Positions 31,136 through 39,789 of a DNA stretch of 40,690 nt are shown piece by piece. The stretch is taken from contig QQXM01000192.1 in assembly GCA_014610835.1 (NCBI GenBank), positions 2,593 through 43,282 on the forward strand, in the 5' to 3' direction. Made by a program: the position numbers and the translations under genes. How positions within the stretch are numbered: the stretch's first letter is position 1; the number at the start of each line of letters is the position of its first letter. Under the pieces are notes generated by a model, which saw only the letters and a list, made by a program, of their open reading frames with translations, was not told the DNA's origin and did not search any database. The DNA is from Erysipelotrichaceae bacterium 7770_A6 (GTDB lineage: Bacteria; Bacillota_I; Bacilli_A; Erysipelotrichales; Erysipelotrichaceae).

Positions 31136-32173
31136 ATGAGTGACAGAATCAGTGAAGTGCAGTCACAGGCGCTTGAAGCAATCAATAACGCAAGTGACTT
31201 AAATGCATTACAGGAAGTAAGAAACACATACCTTTCAAAGAAAGGTTTGATTCCTGCATTAATGAAAGAAATGAAGGATCTTCCAAAGGAAGAAAAACCA
31301 GCATTTGGTCAGAAAGTCAATGTCTGCAAGCAGGAAGTCAGTGAAGCATTAGACAAGAAGCAACAAGAATTAGAAGTAGCTGCGACTGCTTTAAAACTAG
31401 AAAAAGAAAAGATTGATATTACACTGCCAGGTGATTCTATCCGTATTGGAACAAGTCATCCATTGATGCTCATCCAAAAGGAAGTAGAAGATTTATTCTT
31501 AGGTATGGGCTATAAGATTGCAGAAGGTCCAGAAGTTGAACAAGATTACTACAACTTTGAATTAGCAAACATTCCACAGGATCATCCAGCAAGAGATATG
31601 CAGGATACATTCTATATTGATCCAAATACATTACTCAGAACACATACAACAGCGATGCAGATGAGAGAATTAGAAAAGGCACATGGTCAAACACCTATTA
31701 AGCTCATCTGTCCTGGTAAGGTTTATAGAAGAGATGATGATGATGCAACACATTCACATCAGTTCATGCAGTGTGAAGGTCTAGTTGTAGGTGAACATGT
31801 TACACTTGCTGACTTGAAGGGTACACTTGAATTCTTGGCAAATAAGATGTTTGGTGAAGGCAGACAGATTCGTTTCAGACCATCTTACTTCCCATTTACA
31901 GAACCATCAGTAGAAGTAGACGTATCTTGTCCTTTCTGTAATGGTAAGGGATGCAATGTATGTAAGGGCAGTGGATGGATTGAAATCCTTGGTGCTGGTA
32001 TGGTTCACCCACATGTATTGGAAATGAATGGATTTGATCCTGATAAGTGCAGTGGATTTGCATTTGGTGTTGGTCTAGAAAGAGTTGCAATGTTGAAGTA
32101 TGGTATCAATGATATTCGTAACTTCTATATCAATGATGCTAGATTCTTAAAGATGTTTGATAGATTTGACTAA
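31136..32173 (+). CDS. pheS: Phenylalanine--tRNA ligase alpha subunit
   Basis: Catalytic subunit of the (alpha-beta)2 PheRS that charges tRNA-Phe. The 345-aa protein has the N-terminal coiled coil (residues 1-85), the class II core starting [19 protein letters not shown], motif 2 region [20 protein letters not shown] and motif 3 [31 protein letters not shown] cluster gives two Cys pairs, as in many bacterial PheS. Ribosome site CTGGAGG precedes the ATG. pheT follows by 17 bases. Confidence 0.97.
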   Translation: MSDRISEVQSQALEAINNASDLNALQEVRNTYLSKKGLIPALMKEMKDLPKEEKPAFGQKVNVCKQEVSEALDKKQQELEVAATALKLEKEKIDITLPGDSIRIGTSHPLMLIQKEVEDLFLGMGYKIAEGPEVEQDYYNFELANIPQDHPARDMQDTFYIDPNTLLRTHTTAMQMRELEKAHGQTPIKLICPGKVYRRDDDDATHSHQFMQCEGLVVGEHVTLADLKGTLEFLANKMFGEGRQIRFRPSYFPFTEPSVEVDVSCPFCNGKGCNVCKGSGWIEILGAGMVHPHVLEMNGFDPDKCSGFAFGVGLERVAMLKYGINDIRNFYINDARFLKMFDRFD

Positions 32174-32190
32174 TCTGGAGGAAATTAAAG

Positions 32191-34578
32191 ATGAGATTAA
32201 GTTATAAATGGTTAAAGGAATATGTAGATCTTTCTGATATTACTCCTGAAGAGTTGGCAGATAAGATGACTACTGCTGGTCTTGAAGTTGAAGGCGTTGA
32301 AGCAATGGCTTATGCTGAAGGATTGGTAATTGGTGAAGTTGTTGAATGTGAAGATGTTGAAGGTACACATTTACATAAAACACAGACATGTGTTGGTGAC
32401 AAGACATATCAGATCATCTGTGGTGCACCAAACTGTAGAAAGGGTTTAAAGGTAATCGTTGCACTTCCTGGTGCTAAATTGCCTGGTACTACGATTGAAG
32501 CAAAACCATTACATGGTTTAGAAAGTAATGGTATGTTATGTGCTTTATTTGAACTTGGTGTTGATAAGAAGGCATTAAGAGAAGATCAGATCAATGGGAT
32601 TGAAGAATTGCCTGAAGATGCACCTGTTGGTGAAACGGATGTTCTTGGCTATCTTGGTTTAGATGATACGATCTTAGATGTATCTTTAACACCAAATCGA
32701 GCAGATTGTTCCTCTATGTGGAACATGGCAAAAGAAGTTGGCGCAATTTTACATAGAGAAGTAAAATGGCCAGATTATGCAAATAAGGCAGATATTGGTG
32801 AAGAAGGTGACTTTAAAGTATTCACAAAGAGTGAAAAGTGTGGATGCTATTTAGGTAAGGTTGTAAACCATGTTAAGGTTGGTTCTTCTCCTAAGTGGAT
32901 GCAGCAGTATTTGAATGCAGCTGGTATGAATTCTATCAATAACGTTGTAGATATTTCTAACTTCGTTATGTTGGAAACAGGGCAGCCATTACACTATTAC
33001 AACCTCAAGAAATTACCTGCACATGAAATTACTGTTGTGGATGACAGAGAATTGAAAATGACTGCATTAGATGGTGCTGAATTTGATATTCAAAAGGGTG
33101 ATATCTTAATTACTACAAATGGTGAAGCAACTGGTATTGCTGGTATCATGGGTGGTGAAGAAAGTATGATCGATGAAAGTACAGATAGTATCTTTATTGA
33201 AGCTGCGAAGTTTGATCATGCTTCTATTCGTAGAACATCAATTCGTTTGAATCTTATTACTGAAGCTGCACAGAGATTTACAAAGGGTATTGAAGAATGT
33301 GCAATGCAGAAGGCAATGGATCGTTCTGTTCAGTTATTAAGTGAATATGCGGATGCATCTGGATTTGAAAAGACAGTCATGGCTGGTGAAATGACATATA
33401 AGCCACAGACAGTTGTTGAAACATTGACACATTGCAATGGTTTACTTGGAACACATTTTACAATGGATGAAGTTGTAGATACATTGAAATGGCTGGATTT
33501 CAAACCAGAAGTCAATGGTGATGAAATTACTTGTCATATTCCTAGCTACCGTATTGATATTGAAGGAACTGCAGATATTGATGAAGAAGTCATTCGTTTA
33601 CTTGGATTTGATTCACTGGAAAGTACATTGCCAAATGTATCTGCTACGGTTGGTCAAAGAAGCAATATTCAGCAGGTTCGTGCAACTACTAGAGAAGCAA
33701 TGATGGCAAGCGGCTTAAATGAAATTGTTACATATACACTGGTCAATGAAGACTATGCAAAGAATGGTTTCAATGCATTAGAAAATCCAGTAGAACTGGC
33801 AATGCCTATGAGTGAAGCTAGAAAGTATACAAGAACAAATCTCATTAACTCTGTTATGGAAGTTGTTCAGTACAATGAAGCTCATTCTAATACAGACAAT
33901 GCTTTCTATGAAATCTCTAAAGTATATGCTACGGGTGTAGAAGAAGAAAGACTTGCAATTGTATTAGATGGCAACTACATGGATGACAAGCTTAGACATG
34001 TTTCTCTCAAGGGTGACTTCTATGCAATGAAGGGTATTGTTCTCAACTGGCTGCAGAGACTTGGCTTTACTGGCTCAAGAATCAAGATTGAAGAAAACAA
34101 GATGGATACAACACATTTCCATCCATATAGAAGTGCTGTGATTTCTTTAGGAAACAAGAAGCTTGGTGTATTTGGTGAATTACATCCTGATTATGCAAAG
34201 AAGTTTGACCTGAAGAACGTTACATATGCGGAATTGACACTTGATCCAATCTTTGAAGCAAAGGCTGGAAGAATTAAATTTACAGAACTTCCTAAGTTCC
34301 CGGCAGTGACAAGAGACTTGGCATTTGTTGTAGATAAGCAAGTCAGTGCACAGGATATTACACGTGCAATTACAACAGCTGGAGTTAAGAATATTCTTTC
34401 TAATGTTGAAGTATTTGATGTTTATGAAGGTGAACATGTAGCAGAAGATAAGAAGTCCGTTGCATTGAAACTGACATATCAGGCTGATCATACATTGAAA
34501 GATGATGAAATTACAGATGCATACAACAAGATCTTAGATAACTTAGCTAAGAGAGTAAAGGCAGAATTAAGAGCATAA
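32191..34578 (+). CDS. pheT: Phenylalanine--tRNA ligase beta subunit
   Basis: Beta subunit of 795 aa, full length. N-terminal MRLSYKWLKEYVDLSDITPE and the EMAP-like tRNA-binding domain (GLVIGEVVECEDVEGTHLHK, then ICGAPNCRKGLKVIVALPG); B3/4 editing domain in the middle; B5 near residues 410-475; and the C-terminal anticodon-binding FDX-ACB domain (FPAVTRDLAFVVDKQVSAQD). Standard housekeeping gene co-transcribed with pheS. A terminator follows directly. Confidence 0.97.
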   Translation: MRLSYKWLKEYVDLSDITPEELADKMTTAGLEVEGVEAMAYAEGLVIGEVVECEDVEGTHLHKTQTCVGDKTYQIICGAPNCRKGLKVIVALPGAKLPGTTIEAKPLHGLESNGMLCALFELGVDKKALREDQINGIEELPEDAPVGETDVLGYLGLDDTILDVSLTPNRADCSSMWNMAKEVGAILHREVKWPDYANKADIGEEGDFKVFTKSEKCGCYLGKVVNHVKVGSSPKWMQQYLNAAGMNSINNVVDISNFVMLETGQPLHYYNLKKLPAHEITVVDDRELKMTALDGAEFDIQKGDILITTNGEATGIAGIMGGEESMIDESTDSIFIEAAKFDHASIRRTSIRLNLITEAAQRFTKGIEECAMQKAMDRSVQLLSEYADASGFEKTVMAGEMTYKPQTVVETLTHCNGLLGTHFTMDEVVDTLKWLDFKPEVNGDEITCHIPSYRIDIEGTADIDEEVIRLLGFDSLESTLPNVSATVGQRSNIQQVRATTREAMMASGLNEIVTYTLVNEDYAKNGFNALENPVELAMPMSEARKYTRTNLINSVMEVVQYNEAHSNTDNAFYEISKVYATGVEEERLAIVLDGNYMDDKLRHVSLKGDFYAMKGIVLNWLQRLGFTGSRIKIEENKMDTTHFHPYRSAVISLGNKKLGVFGELHPDYAKKFDLKNVTYAELTLDPIFEAKAGRIKFTELPKFPAVTRDLAFVVDKQVSAQDITRAITTAGVKNILSNVEVFDVYEGEHVAEDKKSVALKLTYQADHTLKDDEITDAYNKILDNLAKRVKAELRA

Positions 34579-34585
34579 GAAAATG

Positions 34586-34619
34586 AAATCTCAAAGATAA
34601 AATCTTTGGGATTTTTTTT
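34586..34619 (+). terminator. Terminator of pheST
   Basis: AAATCTCAAAGA pairs with TCTTTGGGATTT (one mismatch or wobble) and runs into eight T. Its 3' half is part of a repeat that recurs after hicB. Confidence 0.85.
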
Positions 34620-34650
34620 GGAATATGAATAAAAACTGTGAATATGTATA
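34601..34650 (+). repeat. Direct repeat, copy 1 (left of hicAB)
   Basis: 50 bp from the 3' half of the pheT terminator through GGAATATGAATAAAAACTG and GTGAATATGTATA. Copy 2 at 35284-35332 differs by one T and two substitutions; a looser copy lies at 39814-39850. Copies 1 and 2 bracket the hicAB module. Confidence 0.8.
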
Positions 34651-34683
34651 GTGTAGTGAATATGAAATGAGTAATATATTATG

Positions 34684-34721
34684 TAAAATTATATAAAAAT
34701 TTATTGACTTATATAATTTTA
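34684..34721 (+). promoter_or_regulatory. Operator-like inverted repeat upstream of hicAB
   Basis: A perfect 13-bp inverted repeat (TAAAATTATATAA and TTATATAATTTTA) with a 12-base spacer covers the -35 TTGACT at 34704-34709; a weak -10 (TAGTAT) follows near 34727. It is placed to bind the HicB repressor. Confidence 0.6.
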
Positions 34722-34752
34722 TGCAATAGTATTCGTTTGGAAGGAGAAGGCT

Positions 34753-34852
34753 ATGCCATTGACGCCAAATAACGATTACTATTCGTCGACATGCAAAAGA
34801 ATTAGGAAAAGGGATTGAGGATGCAATTCTAAGAGAAGCTAATTTAAAATAA
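34753..34852 (+). pseudogene. hicA: HicA toxin, internally deleted
   Basis: HicA is an mRNA interferase that HicB neutralises. A strong GGAAGGAGAAGG precedes ATG 34753, and the first codons give MPLTP, the usual HicA start. At about 34767-34772 the frame jumps; from 34772 another frame reads TITIRRHAKELGKGIEDAIL followed by REANLK and TAA at 34850, the normal HicA end. About 30 internal codons with the catalytic G-S-H region are gone, so no toxin can be made. hicB follows intact 25 bases later. Confidence 0.75.
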
Positions 34853-34877
34853 TATTTCAACATAGCCAAAGAGACAT

Positions 34878-35270
34878 ATGAAAAAGTATTATCCTGCAGT
34901 ATTTCATAAAGAAGAAAATGCATATTGGGTTGAATTTCCTGATCTGAAAGGATGTTTTTCACAAGGTAAAGATTTTCCAGAAGCATGTACAATGGCAGAA
35001 GATGCATTAGGAGAATGGATCAATGCACAAGAAGATATAGGAAATGTAATTCCTGAACCATCTTCTATGGAAGTCATTTCTAATCAATATCGAGATGAAT
35101 GTGTTTCTGCAATTGCATATGATGATTATGCATGGAAAGAGGCACATTCTACAAGAGCTGTCAGAAAAGCAGTTTCCATTCCTGAATGGATGGATAAACT
35201 CGCAACAAAAAATGGATTAAGTCTTTCAAAAATTCTACAAAAAGCTTTAAAGAATGAATTGCATTTGTAA
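34878..35270 (+). CDS. hicB: HicB family antitoxin
   Basis: A 130-aa antitoxin. The N-terminal HicB fold reads YYPAVFHKEENAYWVEFPDL then KGCFSQGKDFPEACTMAEDA, and the C-terminal 50 residues form a small DNA-binding-type segment (SIPEWMDKLATKNGLSLSKI). It should act as antitoxin and repressor. As its HicA partner is deleted, it is an orphan here; it may still repress its promoter or protect against a HicA elsewhere. A terminator lies immediately after. Confidence 0.87.
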   Translation: MKKYYPAVFHKEENAYWVEFPDLKGCFSQGKDFPEACTMAEDALGEWINAQEDIGNVIPEPSSMEVISNQYRDECVSAIAYDDYAWKEAHSTRAVRKAVSIPEWMDKLATKNGLSLSKILQKALKNELHL

Positions 35271-35301
35271 TCCTGAAGATAGAAATCTTTGGGATTTTTT
35301 T
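35269..35301 (+). terminator. Terminator after hicB
   Basis: AATCC/GGATT outer arms and AAGAT/ATCTT inner arms, then seven T. Its 3' half duplicates that of the pheT terminator. Confidence 0.75.
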
Positions 35302-35332
35302 GGAATATGAATAAAAGTTGTGAATATGTATA
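35284..35332 (+). repeat. Direct repeat, copy 2 (right of hicAB)
   Basis: 49 bp from AATCTTTGGG of the hicB terminator to GAATATGTATA. It matches copy 1 at 34601-34650 apart from one T and AAAGTTG in place of AAACTG-type bases. It lies between hicB and the RelE/XRE module. Confidence 0.8.
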
Positions 35333-35350
35333 TTAGAACACCAAAAAGTA

Positions 35351-35382
35351 TTGATGAATGATAGCATTAATGCTATCATTCA
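35351..35382 (+). promoter_or_regulatory. Promoter embedded in a 28-bp perfect palindrome
   Basis: The palindrome 35355-35382 has arms TGAATGATAGCATT and AATGCTATCATTCA. TTGATG (35351-35356) and TATCAT (35374-35379) with a 17-bp spacer lie across it. Outside, AACACC (35337) and GGTGTT (35391) form a second inverted pair. It is well placed as the operator of the toxin-antitoxin pair that follows. Confidence 0.75.
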
Positions 35383-35419
35383 GATGGAATGGTGTTTGTT
35401 CTAAGAAAGGATGAATACC

Positions 35420-35803
35420 ATGTCATATACAATAGAATTTTATATTACAAAGAATGGTGAAGTTTTAATTTGGGAATTTTTGGAGAAACTGAGAAAGAAA
35501 TCAAAAAATGATAAAAATGCACGCATTCAATATAGACAAATAAGTTTATATATTGAACTTCTTCAAAGAAATGGTGTGAACTTAAATGAAAATATCATAA
35601 AGCATTTAGAAGATGGAATATGGGAATTAAGACCAGGTGTTAATAGAATATTTTTCTTTTGTTTTGAAAATGGCACTTATGTTTTGTTACATCAATATCG
35701 TAAAAAAACTCAAAAAACTCCTAAGAGGGAAATAAAAAAAGCGAAACAAGAAAGAAAAGAGTATTTACAAAAGAAGGAGAAAGAAAATGAAAACATGGAA
35801 TGA
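35420..35803 (+). CDS. RelE/HigB family toxin (phage Gp49-like)
   Basis: A 127-aa toxin of the Gp49/RelE group. MSYTIEFYITKNGEVLIWEF is the typical start and HLEDGIWELRPGVNRIFFFC with YVLLHQYRKKTQKTP is the conserved core, including basic residues for mRNA cleavage. The C-terminus is a long Lys/Glu-rich helix. ATG 35420 is preferred over ATG 35411 because AAGAAAGG ends nine bases before it. It overlaps the antitoxin gene by 17 bases. Confidence 0.87.
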   Translation: MSYTIEFYITKNGEVLIWEFLEKLRKKSKNDKNARIQYRQISLYIELLQRNGVNLNENIIKHLEDGIWELRPGVNRIFFFCFENGTYVLLHQYRKKTQKTPKREIKKAKQERKEYLQKKEKENENME

Positions 35804-36065
35804 ATATAAAGAACATGTGAAAAATGTTGATCCTGATTTATCAAAAGATATTCACGAAACTGAAGAAATAGCTGCTGTTGTTTCAGCAATGGTTCAACAA
35901 AGAAATAAATTAGGTTTATCACAAAGAGAACTTGCACAGATGTGTGGAATCCCTCAATCATCTGTTGCAAGAATAGAATCAGGAAAAATTACACCAAATC
36001 TAGGAACACTTTTAAAAATATTTAGAAATTTAGGTCTTTCCATTTCTGTAGAACAAATGCATTAA
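35787..36065 (+). CDS. XRE family antitoxin (HigA-like)
   Basis: A 92-aa antitoxin whose second half is a Cro/CI helix-turn-helix: QQRNKLGLSQRELAQMCGIP, QSSVARIESGKITPNLGTLL. The N-terminal part is a helix expected to wrap the toxin. Gene order toxin then antitoxin with overlap is normal for this Gp49/XRE pair. It should repress through the palindrome upstream. Confidence 0.88.
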   Translation: MKTWNEYKEHVKNVDPDLSKDIHETEEIAAVVSAMVQQRNKLGLSQRELAQMCGIPQSSVARIESGKITPNLGTLLKIFRNLGLSISVEQMH

Positions 36066-36075
36066 TGATTGTAGA

Positions 36076-36123
36076 TCATCTAAAATTATACAAAAAGCTT
36101 TAAAAAATGAATTGCATTTGTAA
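36076..36123 (+). pseudogene. Duplicated 3' tail of hicB
   Basis: The frame SSKIIQKALKNELHL-stop is nearly identical to the hicB C-terminus (SLSKILQKALKNELHL) at 35229-35270. Nothing else of hicB is present here. It places the RelE/XRE module between two copies of the hicB end. Confidence 0.75.
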
Positions 36124-36162
36124 TAAAGACAGTTCATTTATTTAGGAAACCAAGCGAGAATC

Positions 36163-36183
36163 CTCGGTCATTCAATGACCGAG
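36163..36183 (+). repeat. Left-end hairpin of the IS605-type element
   Basis: Perfect 10-bp arms around a central C. IS200/IS605 transposases recognise such subterminal hairpins. A near copy is at the right end. Confidence 0.75.
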
Positions 36184-36266
36184 ATGAAAGCGCCATTCTT
36201 CCACTTATTTCAAGATGGGGAACTCAATATTTTCGCATAAATAAGCTATATTTCATCGTTCTATCA

Positions 36267-36275
36267 TGGTATAAT
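36267..36275 (+). promoter_or_regulatory. Extended -10 promoter of tnpB
   Basis: TGGTATAAT is a perfect extended -10, 25 bases before the start codon. The -35 is weak, which extended -10 promoters tolerate. Confidence 0.55.
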
Positions 36276-36300
36276 ATATGTAGTAAGTGAGACATATTTT

Positions 36301-37955
36301 ATGCCAAAAGCATGTAAGAAAAAGAGTTCTGAATTTGAAGCTTCACCTGTCAAAAGCGTGTTTTTGTTTGGAAAACCAAACAAAGGAAAACTAGACTTGC
36401 TTTGGCAGATGGAACACAAATATGTTGAACTGATCAACTTCAATATCGAGGCTTTGATGGCTGTTCCAGATATTCATGTACAACTTATCAAGAACGATAA
36501 GAAGGATTCTTATGTTCGCCAGATTCAAAAACAGTTACGTCCTGAAAACATTAACTCTGCATTCTGTCAGAATGCATTTGATACTGCTTTTACAAAACTG
36601 TCAAACAGGCTGGATGCAATCCGTCTGGAAATGCTCAAGACAATTGATTCCATCTTCTGCCAGTCCAAGGTGCTGTTTGGCTTGTGCCTTGATGGTGTGA
36701 CCAAAGATGAAATGACTGCCTGCCTGAATGAAGTTGTCAATGCTGTACGAAACAGGAAAGACACGGCTTTCTATCTGGACTGCATTGCACAGCTGCAGAA
36801 CATGTCTGCTGATGAGTTCGAAGAACAGATGATTGAACTTTGTGATCTGTATGATATGGTTTCCGTTCAATTCAGGATACCTCATGTTATAAGTGAAGCG
36901 ATTCCTTTTGACAGCAGACTGATGAAAATCGAGCCGTCTACCGATACTGCAATGCCGTATGTTATCACGCTCTCAAACCCTTTTGTAAAAGGTAGCCGTA
37001 TTTCAATTCCAGTCAATACAAGCAGACATTCGCTGCATAAGATTCAAGCTAACAGGATGGCTGCTGCGGTAACAGTCAAGCCGGAAGGTACAAAAGTCCG
37101 TATTGGATGGTCTTATGCAAAATCATTCAGGAAGCCTGATACAGCCGTCTGTATGGGAGTAGATACAGGAATCAAGGATTCTTCCTTTCTGTCTGATGGC
37201 CGTTCCATTGGATCCATGAAAGAAGTTATTGACTATTACCATCGTGAGGTTGAACCAGCATTTGCACAGTTGAGCAGACTGCGTAACAAGAAAAGGAGCA
37301 TCAGCTATTATGTGCGTCACCATAAGAACCTTCCTTTGGATGTGAGACGTTCTCTCATTCAGAAGATGGACAGACTGGAACACATGATACGCACAGCAGA
37401 TGCACCGTATCGCAAGAAGCGTGCTACTACAATATGCTGAATCATGAAATCAAACAGGATGTAAAAGCATATATGTCATGTATTACGCATGATACTTTGA
37501 CTGTGCTTGAGCTGCTGGATATCAAAGAATTTGAAAAGTCTCGCAAGTTGAATGGGGATTTATCTACATTTGCACGTGGCAAGCTGCAGCAGAAACTCAT
37601 GTCTGAACTCAACTGGTATGGATATGACTATGTAGAAGTACCGCCAGATTTTACAAGTCAGACATGCCCGATCTGCAGCTATCGTAACGCAGAAAACCGC
37701 AGCAAGGTAAACAGTAAGCTTTTCAAATGCGGATGTTGTGGCTATAAAGATGATGCTGACCATGTTGGTGCAGTAAACATCAGAAACCGTGCAGCAGACA
37801 GGGAACTTCTTAAATTGTGCAAGGATGCAAAGAACCACAAAGAAATGCAATCCAGGCTGATCAGGCTTCTGGATGACAGACATCTTGAATGGCAGATGCA
37901 ACAATTGAAAACACCGATTCTACAGGAAACAGGAAACACTGTTTCCGTCCTGTAG
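36301..37955 (+). pseudogene. tnpB: TnpB RNA-guided nuclease (long form), frameshifted
   Basis: TnpB is an omega-RNA-guided DNA nuclease, ancestor of Cas12. Frame 1 runs to 37440: an unusually long N-terminal region (about 285 aa) and RuvC-I CMGVDTGIKD with Asp288. Frame 2 (from before 37434 to 37955) gives YYNMLNHEIKQDV, RuvC-II VLELLDIKEF with Glu, the zinc finger CPICSYRN and CGCCGYKDDAD, and the last Asp in DDADHVGAVNI. The switch at about 37425-37430 fits a one-base loss and cuts RuvC-I from RuvC-II. Restored length is about 551 aa against about 400 for ordinary TnpB. Catalytic residues are otherwise intact, so the inactivation looks recent. Confidence 0.8.
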
Positions 37956-38117
37956 AACATATGAACTACCGCTTTCTGTACATGGCATGTCCATGTATGG
38001 AATGTAATAAGAAGATATATGCTGATTCATAGCCCTTCGGACTATAAGATTGGGTATATTTTTCAAATTATCGGCTTGTGGTCAAGCATGTAGATGCTCG
38101 ACCATTCAATGACCGAG
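37921..38117 (+). ncRNA. Candidate omega RNA at the tnpB 3' end
   Basis: Three hairpins: TACAGG/CCTGTA with GGAAAC/GTTTCC across the tnpB stop (37921-37954), TACATGG/CCATGTA (37979-37997) and ATAG/CTAT around CCCTTCGGA (38029-38045), then the right-end hairpin. In this family the guide scaffold overlaps the tnpB end and runs to the right end, with guide from the flank. Structure-based inference only. Confidence 0.45.
38097..38117 (+). repeat. Right-end hairpin of the IS605-type element
   Basis: CTCGACCATT and AATGACCGAG arms, with two mismatches in the middle, matching 19 of 21 positions of the left hairpin. Confidence 0.75.
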
Positions 38118-38130
38118 TAGTTCACAAACA

Positions 38131-39789
38131 GTGATAGATAAAACAGAAAAGTACATCATTGTGATGTCAGATCGTACAGAAGACAAGCAAAGAAATATGG
38201 CTTTATCAGAAGCTGTATGTGCTGCAGAAACCGCAAATCGTGCAAAGAGTACATTCCTTTCCAATATGTCTCATGATATCAGAACGCCAATGAATGCAAT
38301 CATTGGATTTACTACACTTGCGGCAGGCAATATCGGTAATCAGGAAAAAGTACAGAATTATCTAGGCAAGATACTTGCGTCAAGTAATCATCTGCTTTCA
38401 TTAATTAATGATATTCTTGATATGAGTCGTATTGAAAGTGGAAAAATTCATCTAGAAGAAACAGAAGTAAATCTTGCGGATGTTCTCCATGATGTAAAAA
38501 CAATCATCAGTGGACAGATTCAGGCAAAACAGCTGGAATTGTATATGGATGTCATGGATGTTGTGGATGAGGATGTGTATTGTGATAAGACAAGACTGAA
38601 TCAGGTTTTGTTGAATCTTTTATCCAATGCCATCAAATTCACACCATCTGGTGGAACGGTTTCTGTTCGACTCGCTCAGCTTGCAAGTCCTGGAAAAGAC
38701 AGTGGACTATATGAAATTCGTGTTAAAGATAACGGTATTGGCATGAGCGAAGAATTTTTAAACAGAATATTTGATTCATTTGAGCGTGAACGTACATCGA
38801 CTGTCAGCAAGATCCAGGGTACTGTTCTTGGTATGGCAATTACGAAGAATATTGTAGATATGATGGGTGGAACAATCCAGATCCAGACAAAACAGGGAAA
38901 AGGAACTGAGTTCATTGTTCGTCTGCCATTACGCATACAATCTGTAAGTCATCATTCTATAAAAATTAAAGAACTGGAAGGTTTGAAAGCTTTAGTTGTA
39001 GATGATGATTTCAATACTTGTGACAGTGTTACAAAGATGCTTGTGAAAGTTGGAATGCGTTCTGAATGGACACTTTCTGGAAAAGAAGCAGTTCTTCGTG
39101 CAAAACAATCCATGGAAATTGGTGATGCATTTCATGCCTATATTATTGACTGGCGTTTACCAGATATGAATGGCATTGAAGTAACAAGACAAATTCGAAA
39201 CTTGGGAGATGATACACCAATCATTATTCTGACTGCCTATGACTGGTCTGATATTGAAGCAGAAGCAATTGAAGCTGGTGTGACGGCATTCTGTGCAAAA
39301 CCAATGTTTATGTCTGATTTAAGAGAAACGTTAATGCATGCGCTTGGTAAAAAAATCTGTGCAGAAAATGAATCTGACAGTTTACGGAAAGAAATTGATT
39401 TTCAAAACAAACATCTGCTTTTAGTTGAAGATAATGAATTGAATCGAGAGATTGCAGAAGCAATTCTTGAAGGGTATGGATTTGTTGTGAACAAAGCTGA
39501 AAATGGTGCAGTGGCTGTGGAAATGGTGAAGAGTGCACCTGAAGAAACATATGATTGTATTTTAATGGATGTACAGATGCCAGTCATGAATGGCTATGAA
39601 GCTACGAAATGTATTCGTGCATTAGACAATCCTGAATTGAAGAATATACCAATTCTAGCTATGACTGTCAATGCCTTTGAGGAAGATCGTAGAAGTGCTT
39701 TGGAATGTGGTATGAATGGGTTTGTATCAAAACCAATTGAAATTGATGAACTGTCACGTGCATTAGAAAATGTATTACATAAGAAGTAG
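38131..39789 (+). CDS. Hybrid histidine kinase, N-terminally truncated
   Basis: Phosphorelay protein of 552 aa. HisKA: FLSNMSHDIRTPMNAI with His48. HATPase: LNQVLLNLLSNAIKFTPSGG (N box) and VKDNGIGMSEEF (G1); the G2 box, normally GTGLGMAI, reads GTVLGMAI (Val232). Two receiver domains follow: LVVDDDFNT with Asp340 (IIDWRLPDM) and LLVEDNELN with Asp480 (LMDVQMPVM). The sensor part before HisKA is absent; the frame opens only 13 bases after the IS605-type right hairpin. GTG 38131 is a default start without ribosome site. Most likely a gene cut by the element and now non-functional or a fragment; a terminator follows the stop. Confidence 0.78.
   Translation: MIDKTEKYIIVMSDRTEDKQRNMALSEAVCAAETANRAKSTFLSNMSHDIRTPMNAIIGFTTLAAGNIGNQEKVQNYLGKILASSNHLLSLINDILDMSRIESGKIHLEETEVNLADVLHDVKTIISGQIQAKQLELYMDVMDVVDEDVYCDKTRLNQVLLNLLSNAIKFTPSGGTVSVRLAQLASPGKDSGLYEIRVKDNGIGMSEEFLNRIFDSFERERTSTVSKIQGTVLGMAITKNIVDMMGGTIQIQTKQGKGTEFIVRLPLRIQSVSHHSIKIKELEGLKALVVDDDFNTCDSVTKMLVKVGMRSEWTLSGKEAVLRAKQSMEIGDAFHAYIIDWRLPDMNGIEVTRQIRNLGDDTPIIILTAYDWSDIEAEAIEAGVTAFCAKPMFMSDLRETLMHALGKKICAENESDSLRKEIDFQNKHLLLVEDNELNREIAEAILEGYGFVVNKAENGAVAVEMVKSAPEETYDCILMDVQMPVMNGYEATKCIRALDNPELKNIPILAMTVNAFEEDRRSALECGMNGFVSKPIEIDELSRALENVLHKK

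Larger units (their letters stand above)
36163..38117 (+). mobile_element. IS200/IS605-type (tnpB-only) element
   Basis: Bounded by matching hairpins: left CTCGGTCATT/AATGACCGAG (36163-36183), right CTCGACCATT/AATGACCGAG (38097-38117). The element carries only tnpB, no tnpA, like IS1341-type members moved in trans. True ends are probably some bases outside the hairpins: TTCAT at 36133-36137 and TTCAC at 38121-38125 could be the cleavage/target tetra- or pentamers. Base use is richer in G+C than the flanks, which supports transfer. It abuts a 5'-truncated kinase gene. Confidence 0.75.

Noticed and set aside
34609-34980. Minus-strand frame across the hicA region
   Set aside because: It overlaps hicAB without ribosome site, motif or plausible composition; the + strand hicA fragments explain the region.
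37400-37450. Programmed frameshift joining the two tnpB frames
   Set aside because: No slippery heptamer or following stable structure is visible at the junction; a one-base loss is simpler.
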